From Polytrichum commune (taxonomy: Eukaryota; Streptophyta; Polytrichopsida; Polytrichales; Polytrichaceae), in NCBI GenBank assembly GCA_950295325.1, contig OX485809.1, positions 37,763,081 to 37,827,080 of the forward strand: a stretch of DNA of 64,000 nt, in the 5' to 3' direction. Position numbers and translations under genes: made by a program. Each line of letters begins with the position of its first letter. The stretch's first letter is position 1. Shown here piece by piece: positions 36,855-49,355 of this stretch. The notes below the pieces were generated by a model. It saw only the letters and a program-made list of their open reading frames with translations, did not search any database and was not told where the DNA came from.

Positions 36855-37985
36855 AATAAATCATTGACATATCTAAATGCTAAGCCAATGATTGACGCCA
36901 CATAGTTCAATCATCCTAGTGCATATGTGGTTATTCTAGCAGCCTACACAAATGACGTAGCACTTCTAACCAACAAACTAACATTTCTCCAACTTCAATT
37001 CAACAAACTCGACCAATAATGTGCATGGGTAGGAATGGACCTAGACATACCAAAATGTGCAGTCACTGGTTGCCCCAACAAATCAAAACTAAACCCACGA
37101 ACCTTTAAAACACAACTACGGGACACAAACATTAACTTCAGAAACCAACCAATACTCATACTTAGCCAACACGAATCATATGTCTACCTTGGAATAAGCC
37201 TAGTCCCATCATTACAATGGAAAACACAAACACACATACCAACGACCAAATTAATAAAACAATGTAAATTGTTAATCACATGCCTAGCCACCATAAAACA
37301 AAAAATACATATGGCAGACATAGTAATACGAGCAAGTATTGCATATAGTTTTTACGCCGTCCCATACTCACTCCTAGCCATTAAAAAACTTGATAGGAAA
37401 ATAACCGCTCTACACAAAGCTATTTGCGGCCTACCAAAATGTACTTTGAATGCAGTTACACAATTTTCATACGACATGTTTGGCACAAAGACATTCTCAC
37501 TCAAAAATGCATACATCACATGGATAGGAGAACAACTCATTAACGCCCTCAACAATAATGATAGACTAGGAAGGATATACAACAGATTAGTAAAACACAT
37601 ACTCACCAAACATGGAGGTGCACAAAATCTTACACGCATATCACACCACGGTTGTATAAGATCACCAATCACAAGAACCTTATTCCTACTTAAAACAAGT
37701 TGTGGAGCCCATCTCAAAAGCACAATAGACAAATTTTCCCTCCTCCCCACACCACTGGAAACACAATGGATGCGGCAAGCAAGGAATATACCAACAATAA
37801 CCCCCGCACTATCCTTAAAATATCTACACAAATTAACATTACATAACATAACTGAAATCAAACACATAACACACCCCAACGGTACATACCTAATGACAAA
37901 TGATGAATTTAAACACTACTATAGCTCACCCACTAAAATTATAAAAAGAAACTGCATTAAACCACACCAGAAAACTCTTTTGTGA
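36855..37985 (+). pseudogene. LINE reverse transcriptase, C-terminal half
   Basis: Reads KPMIDAT, stop, FNHPSAYVVILAAYTNDVAL, LTNKLTFLQLQFNKLDQ, stop, then an open frame of 316 codons from 37035. AYTNDVALL is the YADD motif C with the second residue changed to Thr and the third to Asn; the Asp that follows is kept. CAVTGCPNK and SYVYLGISL (the YLGxxL block of motif D/E) follow at the usual distance, then a long thumb region. Motifs 0-B and the endonuclease are absent by truncation. Two stops make it a pseudogene. Confidence 0.75.
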
Positions 37986-38088
37986 AACCTCATGCCACAA
38001 CCAATGCCCAAATATATGCCTAACATACATCACACCAAACACCTTAAAAAACGAATATCACATACAAAACCATAGCATACACACAAGG

Positions 38089-38625
38089 TTGCAAGAACAC
38101 AATACACACCCTCTACCCCCACCATCTCTAGAATACCCAAAACCACCCCTACACATCTTAAAGGACCCCACACATTTCCCAATATACACCATACTTAATG
38201 ATCGCCTGAGTACATACAAAGATAAATACAAAATCACAAAAAAATTCACATCCTACCTATGCCAATGGTCATTCCCAAATGAGGAAACTTACAACAAATG
38301 GGTGTCCCAAAGAGATTTGTTTCCTTGGAACCACCAAAACATCATAAGCCATAATATCCTAATCTTAACACAATACTACACACGGAAACAACACCAACAC
38401 TTCACTACCATACTACAAACAAACTTCAATCAGGAACAAATGAGAGACACCCGATTTATACCCCCACCACGAATCATACCTCTATGCCTTCACACCAATG
38501 AATGCAACCCAGAAAACGATATTGCCTACACACAAAACACTATTCAAACTCAACACAGAGTATCCCACATATACGATAACACTGGCCATCACTTGATCAC
38601 CATTCCCAAACAAAGACTAAAATGA
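38089..38625 (+). pseudogene. LINE linker between RT and RNase H
   Basis: A 178-codon plus frame, rich in His, Thr, Pro and Asn, between the RT and RNase H parts of the same element. I recognise no catalytic motif. Its preserved length and same-strand position fit the connecting region of the LINE ORF2. A frameshift separates it from the preceding and following frames. Confidence 0.5.
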
Positions 38626-38917
38626 CTATGGGAACAATACCAAACAACTTTAAAGAAACCCCAACATCTCGAGCCCCCCCACCCAACCATTTGAAACGGA
38701 AGTTGCATGGTTATATCAACGATATAAATATAGAACTTTCAAAAATGATCCCCTAAAACTTTTACAATACTCGCTTCCAGAGGCCATCCTTGAACACTTC
38801 ATAGACTCCTACCAGATCACACACTCTTACTTTTCATCACCAATAACATGCCCCACCACACTTAAACAATTATACTTTTCATTTCCCCGAGACGGAGTTT
38901 TTGGATCAATAGGCACA

Positions 38918-39927
38918 TTGTTTCAATACAAATGGCAAGGACACCTCAACCTCCACGAAAGACCTTTTCCAGACTCACATGTTATTGCACACTTCAAAGC
39001 TGACACCATCACATACAAAGAACCAACAATTCCACCAAAACTACGAAGTGAACTTAGAACAGAAAGTCGCGCCATACACACTCTATGTGTCCATCACAAA
39101 GGCACACCCACTGGATCAAAAGGATATACCCAACAAATGTACAATATTGCTAACACCCTACAAATATCCGCAATGCTCACTCAACCCGCACCACCTACAC
39201 CGCAAGACACCCCGGTAAATCGTAGTATAAAATGGTCTAAACTCACAAACCCCCCTCATCCACCAACCACCCAAACCCCCAATGTTCCACTAAACACTAA
39301 CACTAATAGATGTCTACCCCTCAAATACATACCACAATTCTGCTACTACACAGATGGATCATTCAAACCACCTAAAGAAACATCCCAAGGACACTGGAAA
39401 CGCGGAAACACTAGAAACCACTGGACATTGATAGGTATGGTATCTACAATTCTAAAAATCTAAAAATTGCAATAAGACTACCAGGGCTACAAAACATACT
39501 ACGAGCTGAAATGATGGCCATACACCACATTCTCCAACTCCTGACCACCACATATCGTGATGAACCAACACATATCTTCACGGATTGCCTTAATGTCCTA
39601 CATTTACTAAACAATCAAATCAAACACCCCACACTACATAATAGCCACCCAGACAAAAATATTCTTGAATCCATGACCACAATGCTACAATCCCGCACAC
39701 AAACCACCACACTTCATAAAGTCAAAGCCCATGCTAGCATAAATGGCAATGAACAAGCAAACACATTAGCCAAAGTAGGATGCGAACTAGATCATAGAGA
39801 CGCCAAATGCCACATGACATGCACACTCTACACCATACTACCTCCAAAAAGATGGGTGGCACTCAATGCAAGAAACACCAGACAAAGGCCCCATACGACA
39901 CCTTGGAAAACACGTCCTCAAATATGA
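38918..39927 (+). pseudogene. LINE RNase H domain (two frames)
   Basis: Frame 38918-39463 ends with FCYYTDGSFKPPKE, the first Asp block (TDGS) of RNase H. After a shift at about 39440-39510 come LRAEMMAIHHIL (second acidic residue, Glu), HIFTDCLNVLHLLNN (third, Asp) and LHKVKAHASINGNEQANTLA (the KVxAHxxxxGNExAD block; the last acidic residue is replaced, since ADxLA reads ANTLA). The order and spacing match eukaryotic LINE RNase H. The frameshift and Asp-to-Asn change mark it inactive. Confidence 0.75.
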
Positions 39928-40276
39928 CAACAACCATAATTTAGAAGTGATAGCTAACCAAACACACCAACTACACAAGTGGCTCGAAAATAAAGATATT
40001 GACAAGACCTTATCAAACAATTTTTGAAAAAATCCAAGTATTACGAATAAACAAAAAAATATGCCTGATCATATTTCAAACGGGACAATACATGGGCCAC
40101 GCCCGGAAGCAACTCTTCTTTGGTAGAGAAGCTTACCCATAAAAGCGTGTCCCATCTGCAACTCATCAGACGCAGATTCATGGTTACATGTACTACTTAA
40201 ATGGAAACAACAACACATTCATGCACTTATAATAAAACAACATAACAAAGTTGTATGGGAAGTACATAGACTAATT

Positions 40277-40729
40277 ATGTCAAATAAAATATCTAGACAC
40301 TATACACTTATGAACGCGGGAACATTCAATGAACGACCCCAAGAAAATACCATGCCAACATGGCTATTGCCATGCACATGTGGTACCCAGAGATGCCATT
40401 GCAATGCGAGGTTTAAACCGGACATATTGTGCATCATAGGACATCCATATAACCACCCCCCACCAGAAGCCCCTACAACAGGAATCACCATACAATTCAT
40501 AGAATTTACATATTGTAATGACATATTTGCTGTAGAAACCCTTGATAGGAAAATCACAAAATACCAACCGCTCATCAATAACATCATAACAAGAGGATGG
40601 AATGTAGCCCCACTCATGGTACTAGTCGCAGGCGCAAGAGCCACTACACACATCCCATCAATGAAAAACCTGGAAACAAAATTCAAACTCCCTCTCATAA
40701 AAATAAAAAAACACATTCCAACAAATTAA
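40277..40729 (+). pseudogene. LINE ORF2 C-terminal segment
   Basis: A 150-codon plus frame following RNase H in the same element, with CGTQRCHCN and PDILCIIGHPYNHPPPE. The Cys/His cluster recalls the C-terminal metal-binding region of RNase H-bearing LINEs, but I cannot name a domain. It shares the A+C-rich coding bias of the rest of the element. Confidence 0.5.
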
Positions 40730-41045
40730 CATAATTGCCACACAATATGCACGCTCAATACTAGTTCATAAACGAAGACTAGAGAACCAACAATCTATCA
40801 CAGACCTTCATGACCTAGCATAACTAAATAAACACACTTATAACCCGGTACACTTTACCCTGTAAAACAATGCCACTATACTAGATAAACCCCACTAACA
40901 ACTTTCACATGCTACCAGTTACCGGTTAATCATTTATTAGTTACTAATATAGTGTCTACTCCCTGCAAAGGATGAAGTAGTTTTACATCTAACTCCATTG
41001 GCCTAGGGCGTGGCCAAGGATGTTTTACGAACATACACTCTATTC

Positions 41046-41098
41046 ACTCCGGCTTCCTTTGGAGACCGGAGTTCTGCTTCTTCTTCTTCTTCTTATGG
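41046..41098 (+). other. LINE 3' end: stem-loop followed by (CTT)n tail
   Basis: ACTCCGG (41046-41052) pairs with CCGGAGT (about 41066-41072) around a short loop. (TTC/CTT)n follows directly. A small 3' stem-loop plus a simple repeat is a usual RT-recognition arrangement in LINEs that end in microsatellites rather than poly-A. Confidence 0.6.
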
Positions 41099-41108
41099 TT
41101 GTTCCACC

Positions 41109-41760
41109 AAAAGGTTATATTGAAACTTTCATCGGTTGTTTAAACTACTCAGCAAGTGTTAGCCCTTATAGACATTACTAAGAAGTTGACAAATCTAGAA
41201 GTCAAATTTACTAAAGGTACTAACAAACGACCGCAACCAACTACAAAGAAGATTACTATTTGGTGTATTAATTATAAGGGACATGGTCATTTATCTAATG
41301 AATGCCCCACTCCAAAAGATTACGAATCAAATGTACATTTTTTGGAGGGAAACATTCGGTCAATGAGTGTTGGAATGTGACTAGGAGTCGTGCAGTTAAC
41401 CTTATAGCAACCAATCAATTGCAACCTTGGCAACAAGAGTAAATTGATGAGGGCCTAAGGCAAGCTATAACCCCCAAAAGAAATTTTAATCGTAGAGAAG
41501 TACCTCTTAGTTTTGGATTAGACCAAGTTGGGGTGATACTAATCAACCACCAAACTGGAATGGTCCACCACATAACCCTAGAACCCAATATTATAAGGCA
41601 CATATACCAAATCAATTTGTTGTATGTTTTTGTTGTGGACAAGTAGATCATTTTGCTAGAGATTATCCTAATCCCATAAAAGTTTAGTAGTATATTCCAT
41701 TGTGTGGAAATTGTAAAGAAGCAGGGCATCCCACAGTTGAGTATACCCAACCAAGGAAGT
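41109..41760 (+). pseudogene. Ty3/gypsy Gag zinc-knuckle region
   Basis: The frame at 41156-41380 contains TIWCINYKGHGHLSNECPTP, a CCHC knuckle with its second Cys changed to Tyr. About 41620-41680 reads CFCCGQVDHFARDYPNP (a knuckle whose last Cys is Tyr), and about 41700-41750 reads LCGNCKEAGHPTVEYTQP (another, last Cys lost). Three degenerate knuckles in a row belong to a gypsy nucleocapsid with repeated CCHC motifs. Stops interrupt all frames. Confidence 0.65.
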
Positions 41761-42479
41761 AGGGTTCACCATTTAATAGAGATTGAAAAAAAGGGTAAAC
41801 ATATAACTATTTGAGAAGAAGGGAAACAACATACAATGTGCATATAGTACAATATTCCAAATTTGATCCTTTGAGAGAAAATCAAATGGAGGAGAAAGTG
41901 AATGTGGTGACTACTAGATTCCACAAAAAAAACCTTTAATACAACATGAAGGGTCTAGTATTGAGAGGCTTAATGAACAACACAATGATGTAGAGACTGA
42001 TCTCTATGAATATTCCCAAGCACCATTGATTAGAGATCCAATTGATAAACCAATATTGGAATCTACCTTGTTACCTACAAATCCATTACAAATAATGGTC
42101 CCTTGTGACACCGGGATTCCATTGCCCACTTTCGTTGTTGATTCTCTAGTCCACGTCAATTTGCCCATATCACCAACAAATATTTCTTGATCTAACGTTG
42201 TAAGAAATGGTACTCCTATTAAGAATAGACCTCAACCTCATCATACACACCAATGGTGAGAAACCAAAGGCCTTAAACTAAAGCATCACCTTCTAGATTA
42301 TCGAGGGTGATGGCATTATCCAAAGACCTTAAACCCTACGATATCATGGAAGATTTAGACAAAATACAACCACATATAACCATGAAACAATTTCTGGTTG
42401 TAACACCACAATGTCATAGTTCTTTAAGTATGCGCATGATACGTAGATGGTCTAGATTAGTAGTGATACATGACATAAC

Positions 42480-42850
42480 CTTAAGTCAAGATCCAGGAGC
42501 CCCTACAACTGATGTCATTATAGGAGGTGCTCTTATACTAGGATGCCAAACTGACATGGGATCAAGTGTCAATTTGATGAATGTCAAAACCATGAATGAA
42601 TTAGGAATAACATCAAAATGAACAACTATTATTATTTTGAAGATGGTGGATAGTAGTCAAGTCAAACCATTGGGAGTTTTTGAACAGATCCCAACTCTCA
42701 TAGCAAATATTGAGTATAAAATTAAGTATGTCATTTTTAAACAATAAACGTTACACCATCCTATCCACGTCTTCTTGGACGCACGTGGTTGCTAGATGCA
42801 CACACCTAAGAAGATTGGAGGAAGGGTACATTTACAATAGGAAAAAGATT
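42480..42850 (+). pseudogene. Ty3/gypsy aspartic protease remnant
   Basis: The frame 42307-42621 ends with GCQTDMGSSVNLMNVKTMNE, LG: the D-(S/T)-G active-site loop with Met in place of Ser/Thr, followed by the SSVNLMxxxTMxELG helix. Beyond a stop come VDSSQVKPLGVFEQIPTLIA and NIEYKIKYVIF, then degraded HHPIHVFLDARGC, equivalent to the YPxLLGRPWL block. The changed catalytic triplet and stops indicate inactivity. Confidence 0.65.
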
Positions 42851-43199
42851 GGAAAACATAATTCTACCTTATAACCTACCCAATACCATGGTGAAACCCA
42901 ATTCAATGAGATTGAATTCGCTACTGATGGTGTTTATGAAATAGAAAATGAAACTACTATAAGCGAGTCTATACATTATGTGAATGATGTATCATTTAAG
43001 TATACCACTTGGTGATGGAGATTCGGATGATGTTATTTTGGCATGGCAAAATACCGTACCAATAAACACGATTTCTATCCATCTACCATTGATGTATGAA
43101 CCACAAAATTTGAGAACAATCAATATTGTACAACCATAAGCAAAACCTAAAGCATTAGATGAGGATGAGTTAGCTAAAAAATGAGAGTCTTCCATGTTT

Positions 43200-43893
43200 G
43201 AGTTTGATTGACCTATTAAGAATTATGTGGTCAAAGACGTGTGTATGCATATGGATTTGGGTGATGATGATACACCTCATATTATCAAGATATATGAGAA
43301 AATATCCAAAGTTGAGTATTGGAGACTATTAATGATGATGATCGGTTATGACTAGTAATGGATGGGTTTTCCGGATACAATCAAATTCAATATATTCACC
43401 ACATCGTCTTCTAATATCTTTCATTACATCATGGGGAACATTCACACATGGACGAATGTTATTCGGTCTATGTAATTATTTTGGTATTGCTTCTAGGCTA
43501 GGAACCAACACCTTTTGGAAATACCTTCATCTTACTATAAAGTTATTTTTGGATGATTTTGTAGTATACAGTGCAATGGAGAAACATGCCCAACACTTAC
43601 AAGAGTGTTTTGATGAATGTATGGCGGAATGGATCTCTAGCAACACTACAAAATCTGTGTTTCTAGTTCCATTTGGCAAATTAGTTGGTCATATAGTTTT
43701 TAAGCAAGGAGTTGCTATCAATCATGCTAAGATTGCAACCATTGTGTTTTTACCTATCCCAACTACAGTTACTAAAGTAAAAAGATTTTTGGAACATACT
43801 GGATATTATCAAAGATTTATTTTTAGGTATTTTGTCATTGCCTTACCATTGACAAAATTATCAAAAATCATAGATACCCCACGCATATTTTAA
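43200..43893 (+). pseudogene. Ty3/gypsy reverse transcriptase with internal deletion
   Basis: About 43215-43320 reads VVKDVCMHMDLGDDDTPHII, KIYEKISK, the segment just before RT. It jumps without the first RT motifs to MDGFSGYNQIQ (43360-43392), then after a shift FITSWGTFTHGRMLFGLCNY, FLDDFVVYSAMEKHAQHLQE, LVGHIVFKQGVAINHAKIA and KVKRFLEHTGYYQRFI. LDD is the catalytic pair. Around 100-150 residues, including motifs 1-2, are missing between 43320 and 43360. Confidence 0.75.
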
Positions 43894-44240
43894 GCCAATA
43901 TTTTGTTTGATCATTCATTTGTTGCAAAGTGAATGGTCTAGATGAATTAATACAAATTGGCATAATTCAAGCAATAGTCTAAATAGAGGGAAAAAACACT
44001 TGGTTGTGAAGCTTTGTGCTATGGTCTAAGTGATAACTCTATTGTCTAGAGTGTGAAACCCTTGACAACATTTGGCTAAATAGGATTTTGTCTTGTGATT
44101 GTGAGTGACCTTCTATTATGAATGAAAGCCAAAGTGGTCTTAGTAAATGGTATGATGGGAAAGAATTAATGAGGTTTGAAATAAATTATGTCATCATTTA
44201 CAAAGTCAAGTTGTGAAATCATGTGTTGTTTAATTGTCAA
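43894..44240 (+). pseudogene. possible Ty3/gypsy RNase H remnant
   Basis: Broken frames contain LGCEALCYGLSDNSIV, then a weak FVIVSD...LSKWYDGKELMRFEINYV, which could correspond to the E...AL block and the (D)HxxL...RLxRWxxxLxxF(D)xxI block of gypsy RNase H. Many stops. Position directly after RT supports it, but similarity is weak. Confidence 0.35.
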
Positions 44241-47202
44241 ATGAAAATACAATTGTCCAAAATGAAGTTGCTTATGTCAAAGTTGTATTGGATCATTCTA
44301 AAAATAAATAAATAAATAGTTTAAAAAATCATGCCCAATCATCACATAAAAGTGGAGCCTGAGAAGGGCCATCACTAAAGCAAGCATCGCAATTGAAGTG
44401 TGGAACCCCAAAGCTATGATTTGGTTATTATCCTTTGGAATTTGAAGGGTCAAAGCAAGGTGACGGCCATGGTCAGTACATGTCCATCGTCCTTTGGAGA
44501 CCAAGAGGCGAGGACTAGGACTTGTGGCAAGTTCATGAGCAAATGAAAACACAAGATACTTGTTGCTCCAATGAAGAGACTACAAAAGGTGAACAAGAAA
44601 ATTACCTCGGTAACATAAAGTTGTGACTAGCAAATCTCATGTAAAGGTTGAACATAGTCCTTTGCAACCTTTTGATTAATTAAACGAACTGAGAATTAAT
44701 TAATCATTTCATGAATCATTGAGATTAAGAGGAGATAGACTAATTAATGAAAGAAACTATTAAATCATTAAATTTACTTGGATTGAATTGCACAATAAGA
44801 TTAATCCACCAAGGCGTATGTTGCAGACTATGCTCTTGGTTACTATTTAATTCGCTTTGACCCATGGTTTTGGATTACAAGCTAAGGTCCTTCGGTTAGT
44901 CCGGGTGAGGATGATGGTCACATTGCCTCATTAAATTCAAGATAAATTAGTAAACACTGTAACCTACAAGGTTTGCACCACTGTATTTCATGATCCATTA
45001 AATGATCGAGTAATTAAGGAAAATTTAGTATTCATATTGGGTTGCCCTTGGCCTTGGTTACGTGTGGTTACTAGAACTCAAAAAGACTATTGATGAGTTG
45101 TGACTCCTTGCATTGAAATCCATGGTATAGCGAGTCATGACTATTGGCCTATGGTTAATTATAAGGGAGAGACCATGCAATTGCATGTACTGCACTATTT
45201 ATATTCCACTCCTTAATCTCATAATATCCTAAAAGTTACATAAAACAAGGTTTCACCTCGGTTTTGTACTCAAATTGCATTCTTAAATCATTATGACTTA
45301 TCAATTAACCTAATAGTGACACTTAGAACTCAATCTATCACTAATTTAGTCTTCTTTGTGAGGTTTTCCTTAAGTGGGACCCAATCCAAAAGCCTATCTA
45401 CAGAGAGTGTTTTGAAATGTTGTGGGTATGAACAACATTATATAAAGTTTCCACACATAGACTTGGTATTTGTAAATCACAAAGTTGCCCTCGGCCTTTA
45501 CTACTCATAACACAAGCCATTTATTTACAAGCTCACCACTTAGCTGGTAATCTCTAACAAAATGTGGAAGTACCTGTAAAAACTCACACATAGCTACAAG
45601 TTATGCTACCATAAGTACTACTCAAGACATTTATTTTGCAACAATTTTGGGGAGGTTTTCCTTCTAGTGGTTGAGAATGGAGATGACAATGGGAGCTTTG
45701 AAATGTTTTATTGGTCCAATTAGTGTGAGGAATGAAAACATAAGTTATTAACACCATCCATTTTTTAGTTGCTACTATTTGGACTTCTAACAACATGTTA
45801 AGATACATCAAATTTTTGTTTCAGTTACCAACAAAACCCCATCAAAGGTCATATAACAATGGTAAAATACACCAAATCTTGAAAAGGGAAAATATAGGTC
45901 TTGTTACAATACATAGTGTTAATGTGATTCACACCAATTGTGTGGAATATATTTCACATGTGATTACCTATGATGTTGGTTGGAAAGTGGCCTTTAAAGT
46001 AACCATCAAGATACTTGGTGATGAGGACAAATGCTTTGCCACCTAGGAGAAAAGGATGAAGGGTCATTTAAACTAGAGGTCGTTGTAGTAGTGATTTACC
46101 CTCTTTGGTTCTATTCCATGGGAAAGGCACAATACATGTTAACCACAACCACCACAACCACCACTTACTCCATCAACTCGCCAACTCCTCAACCCTTGGT
46201 CAATGATATCAATGATGAGAGAGCTTCCAAGTCAAGATTTAGGAATAAAATTGAGAAGGCAATCACTTCACCACCACAATCCAAAGCCAACAATGGTGTG
46301 TCCACCTTTGACCATACTTTGAATAACTAAAAACTAAATAGGCAAGAAAGTCTCACAAGTCACAAGTCACAAGTCATATGAAATTTGATGATAAAGATGA
46401 AATTTAAAGTGTACGCCCTCAAAGCCTATGGCTAAATTACGCCCATGAATAAAAACATCACACAACAAGGTCAGAATTTGTGCAAGGTGAATAGTAGTGG
46501 TAAGGCATGTGTTACGCAGTAATAAGAGAAAAAGCGTAGAGTAAACATCATACATTATAGTAAGTAGTTTTCTTTCTCATTTGGAAAAACATCCTTATTC
46601 ACTGAGGAGATCCTCCTTGCAACTTGTTGCTCAAGCTTGTCTTAAGCAAGTTTACCTAGAGTAAGACAATTTTGGTAAAGGGTAATTGAATCCTAAAAGA
46701 AGTAAGGTAGGTTGTCCTATTTAAAGAACTACTCCTTGGAGCAATTTTATTCATTTTATTTACATTGGCATTTGGCAATAAATATTTTCATTTAGAGGAA
46801 GTGGAAATCTACTATAATTGTTTTTGAATTTGAATTTATCATTTTTATATAGGTATGAATATTCAAAGTTTTTTTCTAGAGTGTGTCATAATTCAAATTT
46901 TGTAATTTTAGACTTGAAGAACTCGTATTATGGAATCAAGTCTTGTCTACTTATTATCTCTAACGTTTTCTTTACACATTCATGATGTCTCTTGGCACTC
47001 GACACTTAATGAACCAATCACACACTAACTTGGCTTTATACACCCTCACCAAGTGTCCTATATCTAATACCTTATCCAACCGATTATTGCAAAGGCGTAA
47101 GAAGTAATTTTCTTGTCCTTGAAAATCATGCTAACCTTGTCATATTTAAAGAGACATTGCAGAGTTGAGATATTAATGTTCTTGATTTTGGGTACTTGCC
47201 TC

Positions 47203-47239
<37 letters not shown>

Positions 47240-49089
47240 TATTATTATCATCATTATCTTGAGATTGAAGGCCAAAAAACCAACCCCAAATGCATTAAAA
47301 ACGAAGGAAGGTGTAATAGGTGATAGTCATAGCAAACCCAAGTACAATACCTAGATTAGAAAATCCCTCTTGGGAAGAGAGTAGACAATATTTTGGATTT
47401 ATTTGTATAATTTCATTGTTTGATTGAAGTAATCAGGTGTATAGCCCTTGTTGTTTTGTGTGATGTTTGTCAAATTGCCTCACCTGGTTGATCAATCAAT
47501 TGCCAAATCCTCCAAGATAGAGTGGGAAATTCAAGTTAAAAAAGTGATCAACGCCGTTATTGATTCATGTTCCAACTGAGAGAAATTGAATTAATTTAAA
47601 GTTGATTTGCTTGAGGCTAGCCTAAGCAGAGTGAAGCCATAATAAGATATTTTGTATTGTGTGTATTATGGAGCAAAAGACTATTGTTTAGAGTGTAGTT
47701 GTTCATTCATGACTCATTAAAGTCATAGGCTAGAGTGTGAAGCTTCATTTTATAAGGTCAAGAAATAGACAAGGGTCAATCAACCATATGATCTCATTAA
47801 ATCTAAATCATGGTCTTGAGATGGCAAAAGCATGTCAATCAAATCTTCAATTCATAGTCTAAGGATAGTGGAATTAGCTTCAGAAAAGGGGAATGGAAAT
47901 TACTACCATGTGAGGTTGACATATAGAACTTAGTGGCCATCAATCCATGCTTAATCACAATGAGATTCATAGTATAGTTTAATTCCACAAGCATGGGATT
48001 CCACTCAAAAATTTAGAGTTGAACTATAAATTGTCATCTAAATTAACCAAGGCTCAAGTGAGTACAAAAACTCTAGCATGTTATGACTGGAATTATGGTC
48101 GAGAGTTGTACCAAAAAAAATTTGAATATGGGAAGGATCATAGTCTAGAGCTGAAGGATGCTAAGTAAGACAATTACCCTTTGCAACCATGGAAGTAACT
48201 TTCCTGAAAGTCTCCCAAATGCACTTCCATCCAATAGAAACATTGTAACCTACATTGTAAACCTCCGATATTTTAAACTGCAAGCCATAATGCAGTGTGC
48301 ATCCACAATAATACCTCCAATTTTCATGTATTAGTTTCCTTGTTTACAATTTTCCCCATTTAATATACACATTTATTTACTATGTTTACTATGAACATTG
48401 TAGCTTCGTGATGAAGCAACACTGTAATTAACGTCCATGGCAACATCAAAATCATCTCTTCTAAAGGGCCCTCATAAGGTGAAAGTGCCTTAAAAAAAAA
48501 ACTGAGCACTTCAATAAAGTAGCAATAAATCCATAACAAGGCTATTGCATTTTGGCTGTAGAATAGTACCATTTGTACCTAATCACTTGAGGCACATAGT
48601 TGCTCACTTTGACAAAAGAAAAAGATGTTAGCTTGGGACACTGATTGTACAAGTCCATATTACCACAACACCTTACCAATGGGCCCCAAACCAATGAAAT
48701 ATCAAGCAGGTTGTTGATTGATCATGAAATCTCCTTTCTTTTAAGATTATTATCCACTTGATATCACACTTCTGAGCGCAGCCACTTTCCACTTTTTATT
48801 GGAAGCTTCAAGATTGGTCAAAAAGTGTGCAAGCCTCTCAAGAGTTTGAGCCTTGGATGAAAGCTTGTCCAATCCAAGAAACGAACTCCTCAAAATGGCA
48901 ACTTGAGCACTCAATTGAACTTGTCAACCCTTCTAGTGTAGACAATGCCCTAGAGCAAGCCCAGTCATTTCTGGATTTGCATCTAAATGAAAAGTGGCCT
49001 CCGTCTAGGATGCAGATGCAGACACAGGAAAATCTGCCACTCAGCATCATGCATAACTTTTGAAATTCTTCTAAAATGATCAATAATTT
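44241..49089. other. no gene recognised; ATC microsatellite
   Basis: AT-rich DNA with no supported coding region; I see no integrase or 3' LTR following the gypsy element. (ATC/TCA)n runs from about 47197 to 47260, with an ATT-rich end. ACC/ACA-rich words lie at 46140-46170. Frames of up to 99 codons (46031-46330) are motif-free. Confidence 0.45.
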
Positions 49090-49355
49090 TTTTGAAGCCT
49101 CAAACCTCGACCGCTTATCTCTCAGTCACGTCTGGTCCATCTATAACTAGTATTTTTCCTAAAGACCCTAAACCTCAACCGGTTATTTCTCAAGCACATC
49201 CGGTTCATCTATAACTAGTAATTTTCCTGAAGTCCCAAACCTCAACCAATTATTTCTCAAGCACAAACGGTTCATCTGTGACAAGGAATTCTCCTGAGGT
49301 CCCATGCCTCAACCGGTTATTTCTCAAACACATCCGGTTCATACATATTCGCCTA
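49090..49355. repeat. minisatellite with 67-68-bp unit, four copies
   Basis: Units start near 49105, 49173, 49240 and 49307 with CCTCAACCGGTTATTTCTCA, followed by GCACATCCGGTTCATCTATA and ACTAGTAATTTTCCTGA. One single diverged unit occurs 14 kb away at about 63175-63245 (TTTAACTGGTCATTTCTCAA, ACTCAACCGGTTCATTTGCA), so the unit also exists dispersed. Confidence 0.82.

Larger units (their letters stand above)
36854..41098 (+). mobile_element. 5'-truncated non-LTR retrotransposon (RT + RNase H), inserted in Gag
   Basis: LINE homology starts abruptly inside the RT domain and ends in a (CTT)n tail (about 41075-41095), the expected outcome of target-primed reverse transcription. The flanks TTGTTCTACC (36844-36853) and TTGTTCCACC (41099-41108) look like a 10-bp target duplication with one change. 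An RNase H after RT places it in the broad I/Tad-like or RNase H-bearing L1 group. The plus strand is markedly A+C-rich and G-poor over its whole length. Five long frames are separated by stops and shifts, so it is inactive. Confidence 0.8.
34262..44240 (+). mobile_element. decayed Ty3/gypsy retrotransposon split by nested insertions
   Basis: Pieces of one Gag-Pol series occur in the right order on the plus strand: Gag N-terminus (34262-34640), Gag core (35635-35745), Gag C-terminal helices (36525-36843), zinc knuckles (41109-41760), protease (42480-42850), RT (43200-43893) and weak RNase H traces (about 43980-44240). The gaps are occupied by foreign DNA: about 1.0 kb, about 0.75 kb, and a 4.2-kb LINE. 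Pol has stops, frameshifts and an internal RT deletion; I see no integrase and no 3' LTR. A long-dead element. Confidence 0.75.

Noticed and set aside
37352-37879. 175-codon minus-strand frame
   Set aside because: Lies antisense to the LINE reverse transcriptase; it stays open because of the G-poor plus strand.
40300-40716. 138-codon minus-strand frame
   Set aside because: Antisense shadow of the LINE C-terminal segment.
45795-46330. Two frames of 83 and 99 codons as host genes
   Set aside because: No motif, ACC/ACA low complexity in the second, and no conserved structure visible.
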